Shown here in pieces: positions 6,196 to 14,676 of a stretch of DNA of 17,703 nucleotides (its first letter is position 1; each line of letters starts with the position of its first letter). Origin of the DNA: Actinomycetota bacterium (GTDB taxonomy: Bacteria > Actinomycetota > Actinomycetes > Actinomycetales > Microbacteriaceae); contig WLNS01000014.1 in assembly GCA_009699665.1 (NCBI GenBank), forward strand, positions 1 to 17,703. Direction: 5' to 3'. Made by a program: the position numbers and the translations under genes. Under the pieces are notes generated by a model, which made no database searches, was not told the DNA's origin, and saw nothing but the letters and a program-made list of their open reading frames with translations.

Positions 6196-8307
6196 ATGCA
6201 GCACGTCACGTCGCCCGATGAACTGTTGGGTCGTACCCTCGCGGTGGGTGACGTCGTGATCGTCGTCAGGTGTGAGAATGGCGGGAATGTCTCGGCGGCT
6301 GGCCTCACGAGTATCTTGCTGCACGCGCAAGCGTCATGCCCCATTGTGTTTCTTAGTCCCCATCCTGTGCCACCGCACACAGTGGAGCTCATTCGTGGCG
6401 CAGAAAAGAAGTCCCGTCGCACTTTATTCCTCGTAGCGAACCCACCGGGCAGTTCAGGTGCGGTGACCGAAAGTAATGTGGCGGACTTCTTCGATTTTCT
6501 TGCTCCGGCTGACCTCATCGTTGTCTCGGCAGAATCTATTGTCGGAACCGAATGGGATGTCCGAATGATCGCTGCGGGCCGTTCCTCAACAACGACGGCA
6601 ACAGCCACTGCGCTGACATCGGGAACTTCAATATTCGGAGTGGGAACGACTCTTGGCGACTCGGATGAAATTGCAGACCCGAGCCAAGTTTCCGCCATCG
6701 CCGAGAGAATCGCTCAACGCTCGGCGAAGCTGAGACCGTATGTTCCCGTTGCCGGTGCCCACTGCGTCTACATTTCTCGGCGCGCGCTGAATGTTGTGTC
6801 CGCCACCACCGCCGACCTGAGTGTCGCAGATGGGCTGTGGTTAGATCTGTCTTTTCGCTGTGCAGGGGTCGGTCTCGTCAATGTTCTTGCTGACGATGTT
6901 TTCGTTTCCCACCCGCAGGGCACTGAGCTCACTGCGCGGTGGGACACCGTCGCATACGCAGAGTCGGATGCACTCATCAGGGGCTTTCTTGCCGCTGGAG
7001 ACCTGCCGTATCATCGCGCTCTTAAGATTGCGAGAGTCGCGGCAAGCGGACTCAGAATTGTGGTTGATGCAGAGCGCCTTTCTGGAGGGCTGAACGGAAC
7101 ATTCGAGGCAGCCGTCTCGCTCTGTCGTGCTCTCGACGAGCATGCAGACGTCAACAGCATTGTATGGACCGCGTCGGAACAACAATCTGCCGGCGTGAAA
7201 TCAACACTCGCAGCACTTCAGGCTCAACGCCCGCTGCACAAGACAACCTTTGTCTCACACCGGTCCATTCGTTTGGCCGGCCAGTTCGACGTTGCCTTTC
7301 GCCCCTACCAAGACTTTGCTGCGGTGGAGTGGCCATTTATCGCTGAGCTCGGAGCCCGTAACGTGATCTGGTCGCTAGACCTGATTCTGAACCAGGTGCC
7401 CCAATACTCCCGCGGCTATGAAAACTACCGTGATCACATAGGGGCAACCGAAGCAAGCTTCGATCGTGCTGACGGTATTGCAGTGCTCTCTGCGCACGTC
7501 ATGAGGGATGCCCTTGCTTTTTCGCACGGGGCACAAGCAAACCTCCTTTTTGTTCTGCCGGCAGGAGCCCCTTCCTCTGCAACGCAGGCGCCACAGGAGC
7601 ACGCTGGGCTTATTTCGTCAGTTTCGAAACATTCGACAGCCGTCGAAGACATTCTGGTCAAGAAATATATTTTTGTCTTGGGCACGGATTACCCGCACAA
7701 GAACATTAGCTGGGCTCGGCGCATTTTTGAACGCGTTTCACAACTCGGCTGGACGGGTCACCTCGTCTTTGCAGGGCCGACAATCAACTCGGGGAACGAC
7801 ACCGATGATGCGAACGACGCCCTGACGTCACAGTTTCGGAATCGGATTCACGCAGTGGGCCGCGTAACTGATGAGGAACGAGAAGCGTTATTTAGTCACG
7901 CGCAGGTTGTGCTTTTCCCGACCCTGACCGAAGGCTGGGGCATGATTCCCTTTGAGGCAAGTGCCGCCGGTTGCGCACCCCTGGCCACGCGCGCCGGTGG
8001 GCTCGATGAGATTACCCCCCAGGGCGTCCTCACACTCACCCTCGCCGATGACGCCACTGATGCGCAGACTCTCTTCGAGCTCCTGACGACAGAGAAATTG
8101 CGCAAAAAACAACTATCGCTCTGGCAGCAGGAGTCCGCCAGACATTCTTGGGAAAACTCCGCTGACATTCTGGTCGCGCAGTTTTTTGCGTTGCTTGGCC
8201 GGCCTTCACGAATCAACCCGCGGGATCGAGACCGATATCGGGCAGAAGATTCCCTCATACCCCGCGCAAAACTGATTGACCGCGTTCGCCACCGTTTCGC
8301 CAACTAG
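6196..8307 (+). CDS. Two-domain glycosyltransferase: degenerate GT2-like N-terminus fused to GT4
   Basis: This 703-residue protein probably acts at the inner face of the membrane in glycan synthesis. Residues about 1-260 follow a GT2 (GT-A) layout: an initial VVIVVRCENGG strand, a strand ending V110-S-A-E113-S where active GT2 enzymes carry an Asp-containing metal motif, a VYISRRAL segment, and a final ADDVFVSH. The expected Asp is replaced, so this half may be catalytically dead. Residues about 290-670 are a GT4 (GT-B) domain with the nucleotide-sugar motif E579-x7-E587 (EGWGMIPFE) intact, along with YIFVLGTDYPHKN and GGLDEIT. ATG 6196 has GAGGAG 6 bases upstream. No membrane helix is seen. 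Codon choice is more relaxed than in ALDH. It converges with another glycosyltransferase; donor and acceptor are unknown. Confidence 0.82.
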   Translation: MQHVTSPDELLGRTLAVGDVVIVVRCENGGNVSAAGLTSILLHAQASCPIVFLSPHPVPPHTVELIRGAEKKSRRTLFLVANPPGSSGAVTESNVADFFDFLAPADLIVVSAESIVGTEWDVRMIAAGRSSTTTATATALTSGTSIFGVGTTLGDSDEIADPSQVSAIAERIAQRSAKLRPYVPVAGAHCVYISRRALNVVSATTADLSVADGLWLDLSFRCAGVGLVNVLADDVFVSHPQGTELTARWDTVAYAESDALIRGFLAAGDLPYHRALKIARVAASGLRIVVDAERLSGGLNGTFEAAVSLCRALDEHADVNSIVWTASEQQSAGVKSTLAALQAQRPLHKTTFVSHRSIRLAGQFDVAFRPYQDFAAVEWPFIAELGARNVIWSLDLILNQVPQYSRGYENYRDHIGATEASFDRADGIAVLSAHVMRDALAFSHGAQANLLFVLPAGAPSSATQAPQEHAGLISSVSKHSTAVEDILVKKYIFVLGTDYPHKNISWARRIFERVSQLGWTGHLVFAGPTINSGNDTDDANDALTSQFRNRIHAVGRVTDEEREALFSHAQVVLFPTLTEGWGMIPFEASAAGCAPLATRAGGLDEITPQGVLTLTLADDATDAQTLFELLTTEKLRKKQLSLWQQESARHSWENSADILVAQFFALLGRPSRINPRDRDRYRAEDSLIPRAKLIDRVRHRFAN

Positions 8308-8355
8308 TGTGACTGCTCCCTGTGGCTGGTGTTCTCTCTTTGTTGACCATCCGTC

Positions 8356-10953
8356 TTATGACGATGCTGCGCGGTTCGACAGAAGCACCTGTGTCAAACG
8401 TTTCGCGCTTTCCGCCCACGACAGATAGGGCATGCTGGCAGAAGCCACCGTTTCTCCTGCAGCCGAGGCCGCCAACCAATCTCGAACACCGGTCGCGAGG
8501 TCTTCGGCAGATCCATTAACGAAGTAAGTGGCATGGGCTCCGGCAACCTCGCGAAATACGGCTATGTCCCGAGCAAGAATGGGCAGACCGTGGTGCGCTG
8601 CCTCAATCAAGGGAAGCCCAAAGCCCTCGCCGTACGACGCAGCAAGCAGACACTGTGACCGCGCATAGAGCTCTTCGAGCAGAATGTCGCTGGCTTGCCC
8701 CACCCAGTGAAGATAATGATTGGCCTCCGGATGTTCGCGCAAGATTTTTTCAATTTCTGGAATGTTGCTCCGAAAGTTGTCTTCTAGGGTCGACCAACCG
8801 GGCTTTCCCACCACGACGAGGTGCGCCCTAATCCCTTGATTCCACAGGGATGTAAAAGCGGCAAGGGCTTGGTCGTAGCCCTTGCGGGGCTCAATCGTAC
8901 CCACCATGAGAAAAGTAGGGCAATCGCCCAAAGAGTCAATGAGCGCTGTTTCTACCTCGGAAAGTTTTTCGGTAAACACGGGTTCATCAAAATCAGCGCC
9001 GAGCGGGAACCAGCCAACCCGAACCCGGGACTCGAAATCCTTGACTTTCTTGTCGAGCCATGTGGTGAGTTCATTCGCGACAGTTTGAGATATTGCCACC
9101 GCGGAATCAAAGCGGGAAATGACGTCGAGCCAGTCTCTGTGACCCTCGAAGGTGCCGACGGGAAAGACGTCGGGCATTGTCACCGGAAGAAGATCAAAAA
9201 CGATGCACTGCATCGACACCCCCCACGCCTGCAGCCTGAGAAAAAGGCCCGATGTGGCCGCCTCGAGAAAAGTCGGGCCGGAGAGGTCTAGGCAGACAAC
9301 CGCATCGCCTGATTGCATGTCGGCCCGATTATCAGAACTATCGGACCGTGGACGTCCCATCAAGGTGTCTCGATACTCGTGGGCATAAAAGTAATCCCAA
9401 CGATTTCCGGATCGCTGCAGGTAGACAGGCTCAATCCGGAAGTCCTTCGGCGGTTCATTACTCATCGCGATCAGAATCGCTTTGGCAACCCGTTGCACCC
9501 CCGTGCGAACATCCAACTCTCGTGTCGAGGTGATGTCGAGAAATATCGTTGGCCCACCCTCGCGGTTCGGCAGTGTTAATGCCATCGCATCGGCAAGGTT
9601 ATTCACGTCCTTTGGCGTGAAACTCGACCGACCCGAGCTCGCTATGTCTGTTGCTACAGGAGATACGTGAGTCATGCCCGTAGCGCCAGCCGCCTCGTGA
9701 GACTCAAGCCGTTCCGCAGTACCGCGCACCCCTTGGGCAACGAGGTCTGCCCAAAAAGACATCGCAAGGCGGGCCGTTTTCTGCCAGGTAAAGTTGCGAG
9801 ATTGCTCTCGCCCGTTTCGAAGCAGCTGTTTTCTGAAGGTTGCATCGGTCACACCTCGTTGAATCTTCTCCGCGATGTCGTCGACACTGAGGGGATCAAA
9901 TAATGCGTCTGTCCACCCAACAACTTCTGGCAGGCTCGACGTGCCGGCGGCAATGACCCGAGCCCCACTCGTCATTGCTTCTAACACCGGCAACCCAAAA
10001 CCTTCGTGCACTGACGGAAAGACGAATAGATCACATGCGGCCATCAGGTCACTTGCCTGTGTGTCATCGACATGTCCCGTGAAAATGACGTCTTCCTCGG
10101 GGATCGAGTTCTCCCGGATGGCCCTTAAAATTGGCTCTTCGAAGTGAGCGGCAAGCCACCCCGCCAAGACAAGCTTTCTGCCCGCCCGCACTGTCGTTGT
10201 CAAACGGCCAAAGGCCTCAATGAGTCGAAGAACGTTCTTGCGTGGGTCGAAACCGCCGAAATAGAGAACATAGGGCTGGCCTATTCCCAACGCCTGCAGT
10301 GTGGACTGGGTTCGGCGCGATCGAGCGCCTGTCTGGCCAAAGATGGGGTTGACTCCAGCAGAGACGTTGACACCCCGCCAGTGATTACTCCCCAGGTGTT
10401 TCTTGGCCTCGGCGACCGAAGATTCCGAGATGCATAAGAAACCGTCCACCGTGCGCAGTTGATCCAACTGCCGCTGATAAAAAGAAGAAAAGCGGGGATC
10501 CGAATTAAGAAACTCGTCGGGGAACTCTAAGGGAATTAAGTCATAAATCATGGCGGTCGTGACGTAGGTGCGGGATTCATCATGCACACCGAATGCAATG
10601 TCGTCTGAATAGCCTTCAAACGGACTCATGACGTGAACAACATCGGGAGAAATCCGGCGCAGTACTGCCTCGCGCATTAGTTCAGCCGCAAAACGCATAT
10701 CGCCCCGCTTTGGGTCGAGGCCTCGGATGTCAGACGGAGGCTGCCACATGTGAATGTTCCTCGGGGGCATCACGTTGGCGAAAGACCTTCTAAGTTCAAT
10801 CGCACTCTCGGGAAATGCCCCATTCAGCAGAACGTGCAGGTCAATGTCGCCCCGAGTGCGAGCTATCTCCAGAGCGAATTCACGAGTGTAGCGCCCAATT
10901 CCTCGCTTGCTACTGGCGCCCTGCGCGCCCTGCATGTCGACAACAACCCTCAT
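8356..10953 (-). CDS. Tandem GT4-GT4 glycosyltransferase
   Basis: An 865-residue protein with two complete GT4 (GT-B fold) units. Unit 1 spans about residues 1-400 with YVLYFGGFDPRKN and E317-x7-E325 (EGFGLPVLE). Unit 2 spans about 460-860 with FLMVGTIEPRKGY and E776-x7-E784 (EGFGLPLIE). They are joined by a Ser/Thr/Ala-rich linker of about 60 residues. The start MRVVVDMQGAQG and GIGRYTREF are typical donor/acceptor-side loops of mannosyl- or rhamnosyltransferase-like GT4 enzymes. Both active sites look intact, so it may add two different linkages or polymerise a repeat, as known for tandem-GT4 O-antigen mannosyltransferases. The sugar is not deducible. ATG 10953 has AGGA overlapping the stop of the 81-residue ORF 8 bases upstream, showing it is co-transcribed as the last gene of a minus-strand operon. 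Confidence 0.88.
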   Translation of the reverse strand: MRVVVDMQGAQGASSKRGIGRYTREFALEIARTRGDIDLHVLLNGAFPESAIELRRSFANVMPPRNIHMWQPPSDIRGLDPKRGDMRFAAELMREAVLRRISPDVVHVMSPFEGYSDDIAFGVHDESRTYVTTAMIYDLIPLEFPDEFLNSDPRFSSFYQRQLDQLRTVDGFLCISESSVAEAKKHLGSNHWRGVNVSAGVNPIFGQTGARSRRTQSTLQALGIGQPYVLYFGGFDPRKNVLRLIEAFGRLTTTVRAGRKLVLAGWLAAHFEEPILRAIRENSIPEEDVIFTGHVDDTQASDLMAACDLFVFPSVHEGFGLPVLEAMTSGARVIAAGTSSLPEVVGWTDALFDPLSVDDIAEKIQRGVTDATFRKQLLRNGREQSRNFTWQKTARLAMSFWADLVAQGVRGTAERLESHEAAGATGMTHVSPVATDIASSGRSSFTPKDVNNLADAMALTLPNREGGPTIFLDITSTRELDVRTGVQRVAKAILIAMSNEPPKDFRIEPVYLQRSGNRWDYFYAHEYRDTLMGRPRSDSSDNRADMQSGDAVVCLDLSGPTFLEAATSGLFLRLQAWGVSMQCIVFDLLPVTMPDVFPVGTFEGHRDWLDVISRFDSAVAISQTVANELTTWLDKKVKDFESRVRVGWFPLGADFDEPVFTEKLSEVETALIDSLGDCPTFLMVGTIEPRKGYDQALAAFTSLWNQGIRAHLVVVGKPGWSTLEDNFRSNIPEIEKILREHPEANHYLHWVGQASDILLEELYARSQCLLAASYGEGFGLPLIEAAHHGLPILARDIAVFREVAGAHATYFVNGSAEDLATGVRDWLAASAAGETVASASMPYLSWAESAKRLTQVLLSNRAASS

Positions 10954-10961
10954 CGCGCGTC

Positions 10962-11207
10962 CTATGATTTCACTGTGAGCGTGAGTCTCAGCAGGATTTC
11001 GATTTCGCTTCCGTAATCGCTCAGGGGAATCGATCGTGGCGGCCTGCTTCGCTCGTCACTGTCACTCATTGCCACGAGTCGACGGCGAACAGCAGGAGCG
11101 ACAGCCATCGCCGACATGAAAGTGTTAAAAACCTTCGGCCTGTCGCGAATTGTCCTCAGGGCCCGGTAGGAGATGCGCTTAGTGAGCGATCTGAGTTGAG
11201 ATATCAC
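10962..11207 (-). CDS. Small basic protein of unknown function (81 aa)
   Basis: It starts with GTG 11207, 7 bases after the TGA of the upstream aminotransferase gene, and GAGG lies 5 bases before the start. Its TAG stop supplies part of the ribosome binding site of the downstream tandem glycosyltransferase. Tight spacing on both sides supports a real gene in a three-gene operon. The N-terminal half is basic and helical (SQLRSLTKRISYRALRTIRDRP), followed by a short hydrophobic stretch (FMSAMAVAPAV), Arg-rich and Asp/Ser-rich segments. I do not recognise the family. Similar basic stretches occur at the C-terminus of glycan methyl- and glycosyltransferases, so a detached tail or small adaptor is possible. 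The same frame is open back to 11309, but that part lies inside the aminotransferase gene and is probably not used. Confidence 0.55.
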   Translation of the reverse strand: MISQLRSLTKRISYRALRTIRDRPKVFNTFMSAMAVAPAVRRRLVAMSDSDERSRPPRSIPLSDYGSEIEILLRLTLTVKS

Positions 11208-11214
11208 GATTGCC

Positions 11215-12612
11215 TCAGCCGCGAACCGCCTTAGCAAGCTCGTCGAACTCTTCGACAAGCTTGTCCATGTCGGCCGTCGTGTGGGCCAGCGACACGAGCC
11301 ACTGCTCATCCAGTCCGGGGGGCGTGATAACCCCTCGGTTGATGCCCCACAACCAGCTCAACTCCGCCATCGAGAAATCGGTGTTCTTGAAGTCGCGATA
11401 GTTGCGCACGGGAGTGGGCGACCAGATAATGGCGCCCTTCACACCAAAACCAATCGTATGAGCGGGCAGCTCATACTTGGCGATGATGGCATCTATCTTG
11501 GCCAGAGCCGCTGTGTTGATGGCTTCAGCTGCGGCGAGTGCCTGCGGTGTGCAGAGATCGTCTACGGCAGACATGGCGGCCGTCACCAGAGGGTTACCGT
11601 TGTAGGTACCGAAGTGCGCCATGCGACCATCCACAACAGCGTCCATGTATTTTTTCTTACCGCCGAAGGCCGCGACGGGCAGGCCTCCACCGATGCTCTT
11701 CGCGAGCGTAACAAGGTCGGGAATGACCCCGACGCGCTTGGACGCCCCCGCAACACCGGCGGTCAGACCGGTCTTCACCTCGTCGAAGATGAGAGCAATC
11801 TTGTACTTGTCGCACAGAGCGCGCACGCCAGCGAGATAACCCTTGTCGGGCAAAATAATGGAAAGGTTCTCGACCACGGGCTCCACAATGAAGCACGCGA
11901 TGTCTGAGTGCTCCTTCATGATCTTCTCGAGGTAGGGGAGGTCGTTGTAGGGCACCACATAGACCGTTCCCGGCACCGAGTCGATGGGAGCGTCGGCGAT
12001 CGGGGCATCTGCGGGACCAATGTCGGCCAGAGCCGGCTTGACCGAGACCTGAAGGGGGTCATACCCACCGTGGTAGCCACCCTCAATCTTGATGATGGCC
12101 TTCTTCTTGGTCACGGCGCGCGCCACGCGAATGGCATACATCGTTGACTCAGTTCCCGAGTTGGTGAAACGCAACATGTCAAGACCGAAGCGCTTCTGGA
12201 AGCGCTCGGCAACATCGGTAGCCGTGGGAGACGGCGTCACAAAGAGCGTCCCCGTCTTGTCGAGGGCCTCCTTGACATTCTTGACCACGAGCGGGTTGAG
12301 GTGACCCACCAGCATCGCGCCAAAGCCCATCGACATATCGAGCAATTGGCGGCCATCGACATCAGTAAAGTAGGCGCCCTTGGCCGAGGCTATCGACAGA
12401 GGATACGGCTCCCAGTGCTGAAAGCTCGACGTCACTCCCAGGGGCAAGACCTTACTCGCTACCTTGTGGTGCTTTGCTGACTTGCCCGTGGCAGCAGCGA
12501 ACTTTTTCCACTCTGATGCCAAAAGCTTTTTGACCCTCTGAGGGTCAATCGGCTTGGACGTTGCTGGGACGTTTCGCCAGCCGGCCGGATCGTGTTGAGG
12601 GATGTTATTCAT
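11215..12612 (-). CDS. Class III PLP-dependent aminotransferase (aspartate aminotransferase family / GSAM-like)
   Basis: A 465-residue cytosolic PLP enzyme of fold type I, class III. Visible marks: FTNSGTEST for phosphate binding, EGGYHGGYDP, IFDEVKTG with the pyridine-ring Asp, the Schiff-base Lys305 in LAKSIGGGLP, and FGTYNGNPL. This combination resembles glutamate-1-semialdehyde 2,1-aminomutase-like proteins broadly annotated as aspartate aminotransferase family. It is probably not the haem-pathway HemL, because it has a long N-terminal extension and sits apart from haem genes. The substrate could be an omega-amino acid or an amino sugar precursor. Codon use is strongly biased, as in ALDH, suggesting high expression. 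GGAG lies about 10 bases before ATG 12612. It leads an operon with an 81-residue protein and a tandem glycosyltransferase, so a role in making an amino-sugar donor is conceivable but unproven. Confidence 0.85.
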   Translation of the reverse strand: MNNIPQHDPAGWRNVPATSKPIDPQRVKKLLASEWKKFAAATGKSAKHHKVASKVLPLGVTSSFQHWEPYPLSIASAKGAYFTDVDGRQLLDMSMGFGAMLVGHLNPLVVKNVKEALDKTGTLFVTPSPTATDVAERFQKRFGLDMLRFTNSGTESTMYAIRVARAVTKKKAIIKIEGGYHGGYDPLQVSVKPALADIGPADAPIADAPIDSVPGTVYVVPYNDLPYLEKIMKEHSDIACFIVEPVVENLSIILPDKGYLAGVRALCDKYKIALIFDEVKTGLTAGVAGASKRVGVIPDLVTLAKSIGGGLPVAAFGGKKKYMDAVVDGRMAHFGTYNGNPLVTAAMSAVDDLCTPQALAAAEAINTAALAKIDAIIAKYELPAHTIGFGVKGAIIWSPTPVRNYRDFKNTDFSMAELSWLWGINRGVITPPGLDEQWLVSLAHTTADMDKLVEEFDELAKAVRG

Positions 12613-12657
12613 TTTTTATCAGCTCCAAACAGCTTTGTCTGAATCCCTGTGCCTTTC

Positions 12658-12663
12658 AGCCTA
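12658..12663 (-). promoter_or_regulatory. Possible -10 element of the aminotransferase operon
   Basis: On the minus strand TAGGCT lies 45 bases before ATG 12612. The same hexamer appears as a candidate -10 for tadA and for the divergent ABC transporter gene. The -35 is weak. It lies within the 157-base divergent gap (12613-12769). Confidence 0.3.
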
Positions 12664-12757
12664 GTGTGCCCACCGGGCTTTCCGACTCGTCGTGATTTGG
12701 ATTCTCACCTGAACGCGCGCCCGAAGCTGCGTGGACACGACCGGTGCGCGTCGCGCG

Positions 12758-12763
12758 TAGGCT
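12758..12763 (+). promoter_or_regulatory. Possible -10 element for a leaderless ABC transporter transcript
   Basis: TAGGCT (TANNNT) is followed by a 6-base spacer and ATG 12770. No Shine-Dalgarno sequence precedes the ATG, so a leaderless start is plausible. Confidence 0.35.
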
Positions 12764-12769
12764 CGATGC

Positions 12770-14629
12770 ATGAGTATGCACGGGCGGGGCGGACCCATGG
12801 GAGCCATGTCTCGCGACGCTCGTGCGCAGCGGGAACAGAATGCGAGCGCTCCCGTCATTCCGCACCTGTTCCGTCGTGTCGCTGAACTCTTTCGGCCCTT
12901 TCGCGCGCCACTGATCATTACAGGGGTACTCGTCATTTCGAGCGCCGCCCTGACGGTAATTCCGCCGTTGCTCATCGAGGTCGCCTTTAACCAGGGATTG
13001 TTTCCCAAAACAGGCGGCCCCAACATGTCGCTCTTGGTGACCATGGTGGTTCTCATGATCGCCATCTGGATCGTCTCGGCCGGACTCGGGGTTGGTCAGA
13101 CCTACCTCACGCAAACCGTGGGAAACAAGGTGATGGGGGCTCTCCGGGTACGCCTGTTCAGCCACTTACAGGCAATGGAGTTGGCCTTCTTTACCCGAAC
13201 GAAGACAGGAATTATTCAGTCGCGACTGCAAAACGATGTGGGCGGGGTCGCCGGAGTTCTGAGCAATACGGTTTCGACGGTTCTAGGCAACACGGTCACC
13301 GTGCTCGCCGCATTTGTGGCCATGCTGATCCTGTCGTGGCAGCTCACGCTGGTGGCCGTCATCATGCTTCCCCTGATGGTGATTGCCCAACGCAAGGTTG
13401 GCCAGGTGCGCGCACGCATTGCCACCAAGACGCAGGAGTCACTGAGTGAGATGACCGCGATTACTCAAGAGGCCCTCAGTGTCAGCGGCATCATGCTGGC
13501 CAAGAGTTTCTCTCAGCAGGGCGCCGAAGTCGCGCGCTATGACAAAGAGAACAAGGTTCAGATTGGCTTGCAGGTGCGGCAAGCCATGTCGGGTCAGTGG
13601 TTCTTCGCCATGGTTCAAGTGTTCTTGTCGTCGATTCCTGCCGTCATTTACCTCGTCGCCGGGTTTCTGATTACCGGTGGCGTGAACGTGACCATTGGAA
13701 CCATCGTGGCGTTCACCACGGTTCAGGCACGTTTGCTTTTTCCGCTGATGAACGTCATGCAGGTCGGGCTCGACCTACAGACGTCTCAGGCGCTGTTCGC
13801 CCGCATTTTTCAATATCTCGATCTGATGCCCGCCATCACGGATGCTCCCGACGCGGTCAGAGTCGACGCGGCAAAGCTCGGCAAGGTGGAGTTTGACGAT
13901 GTGACTTTTCGATACCCCGGATCAGGCGAGGCAGAATCCCCCACGCTGTCTAACATTTCGCTCGCTATCGAGCCCGGACAGTTTGTGGCGTTCGTGGGCC
14001 CCTCGGGGTCGGGCAAAACCACGCTCTCTTACTTGGTGCCCCGATTCTTCGACGTGGCGTCGGGGCACGTTCGATTTGCGGGCACTGACGTTCGCGAGCT
14101 GACCGCGGAATCTCTCTTGGCAAACATCGGCATTGTGAGCCAAGAGACCTATCTTTTTCATGCGACCATCGCCGAAAATCTCAGATATGCCAAACCTGAC
14201 GCGTCACAGGCCGAGCTCGAACGTGTGGCGAAGGCCGCGAGCATCCACGACACCATCGCCTCATTCCCCCAGGGGTACCACACCCTGGTCGGCGAGCGCG
14301 GCTACCGCCTGAGCGGTGGCGAAAAGCAGCGCGTAGCCATTGCGCGCGTTCTGCTCAAAGACCCCAGTGTGCTCATTCTCGACGAGGCCACCAGTTCGCT
14401 CGATACGGTGTCGGAGCGCGTTGTGCAAAAGACGCTCGATAAAGCGGCACGAAATCGCACGACCATCACCATCGCGCACCGCCTCTCCACGGTAGTGAAC
14501 GCCGATATCATTTTTGTCATCGACGCGGGGCGCGTCGTCGAACGGGGCACCCATGCGGTCCTGATGAAGAAAAAAGGCCTTTACGCCAAGCTCGTCGCCG
14601 AGCAAGACGACCTGCGGCAGGCAAGGTAA
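12770..14629 (+). CDS. ABC exporter half-transporter (permease-ATPase fusion)
   Basis: A 619-residue type IV (MsbA/multidrug-like) ABC exporter. After a cytosolic tail of about 45 residues come six membrane helices in about 45-340: LIITGVLVISSAALTVI, SLLVTMVVLMIAIWIVSAGL, a pair at VLGNTVTVLAAFVAMLIL and LTLVAVIMLPLMVIA, then a pair around FLSSIPAVIYLVAGFLI and the next hydrophobic stretch. The nucleotide-binding domain (about 370-610) is complete: Walker A GPSGSGKT with Lys416, Q-loop SQETYLF, signature LSGGE at 514-518, Walker B with Asp538 and Glu539, H-loop His570. It should act as a homodimer, or with a partner not seen here, exporting drugs, lipids or glycolipids. The substrate is unknown. 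Start ATG 12770 lacks a Shine-Dalgarno sequence but has TAGGCT 6 bases upstream. The aldo/keto reductase gene follows on the same strand after 47 bases. Confidence 0.92.
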   Translation: MSMHGRGGPMGAMSRDARAQREQNASAPVIPHLFRRVAELFRPFRAPLIITGVLVISSAALTVIPPLLIEVAFNQGLFPKTGGPNMSLLVTMVVLMIAIWIVSAGLGVGQTYLTQTVGNKVMGALRVRLFSHLQAMELAFFTRTKTGIIQSRLQNDVGGVAGVLSNTVSTVLGNTVTVLAAFVAMLILSWQLTLVAVIMLPLMVIAQRKVGQVRARIATKTQESLSEMTAITQEALSVSGIMLAKSFSQQGAEVARYDKENKVQIGLQVRQAMSGQWFFAMVQVFLSSIPAVIYLVAGFLITGGVNVTIGTIVAFTTVQARLLFPLMNVMQVGLDLQTSQALFARIFQYLDLMPAITDAPDAVRVDAAKLGKVEFDDVTFRYPGSGEAESPTLSNISLAIEPGQFVAFVGPSGSGKTTLSYLVPRFFDVASGHVRFAGTDVRELTAESLLANIGIVSQETYLFHATIAENLRYAKPDASQAELERVAKAASIHDTIASFPQGYHTLVGERGYRLSGGEKQRVAIARVLLKDPSVLILDEATSSLDTVSERVVQKTLDKAARNRTTITIAHRLSTVVNADIIFVIDAGRVVERGTHAVLMKKKGLYAKLVAEQDDLRQAR

Positions 14630-14676
14630 GGCAGAATAAGGGTCGCGCCCACCCATCGGCAAAAAGAAAGACGACT

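Noticed and set aside
11208..11309. Longer 115-codon version of the small ORF
   Set aside because: The extra codons lie within the aminotransferase gene in another frame; the GTG 11207 start with GAGG upstream explains the gene better.
12613..13165. Minus-strand frames of 134-169 codons under the ABC exporter start
   Set aside because: Shadow frames opposite the exporter coding region, with low-complexity His/Arg/Gly content and no family resemblance.
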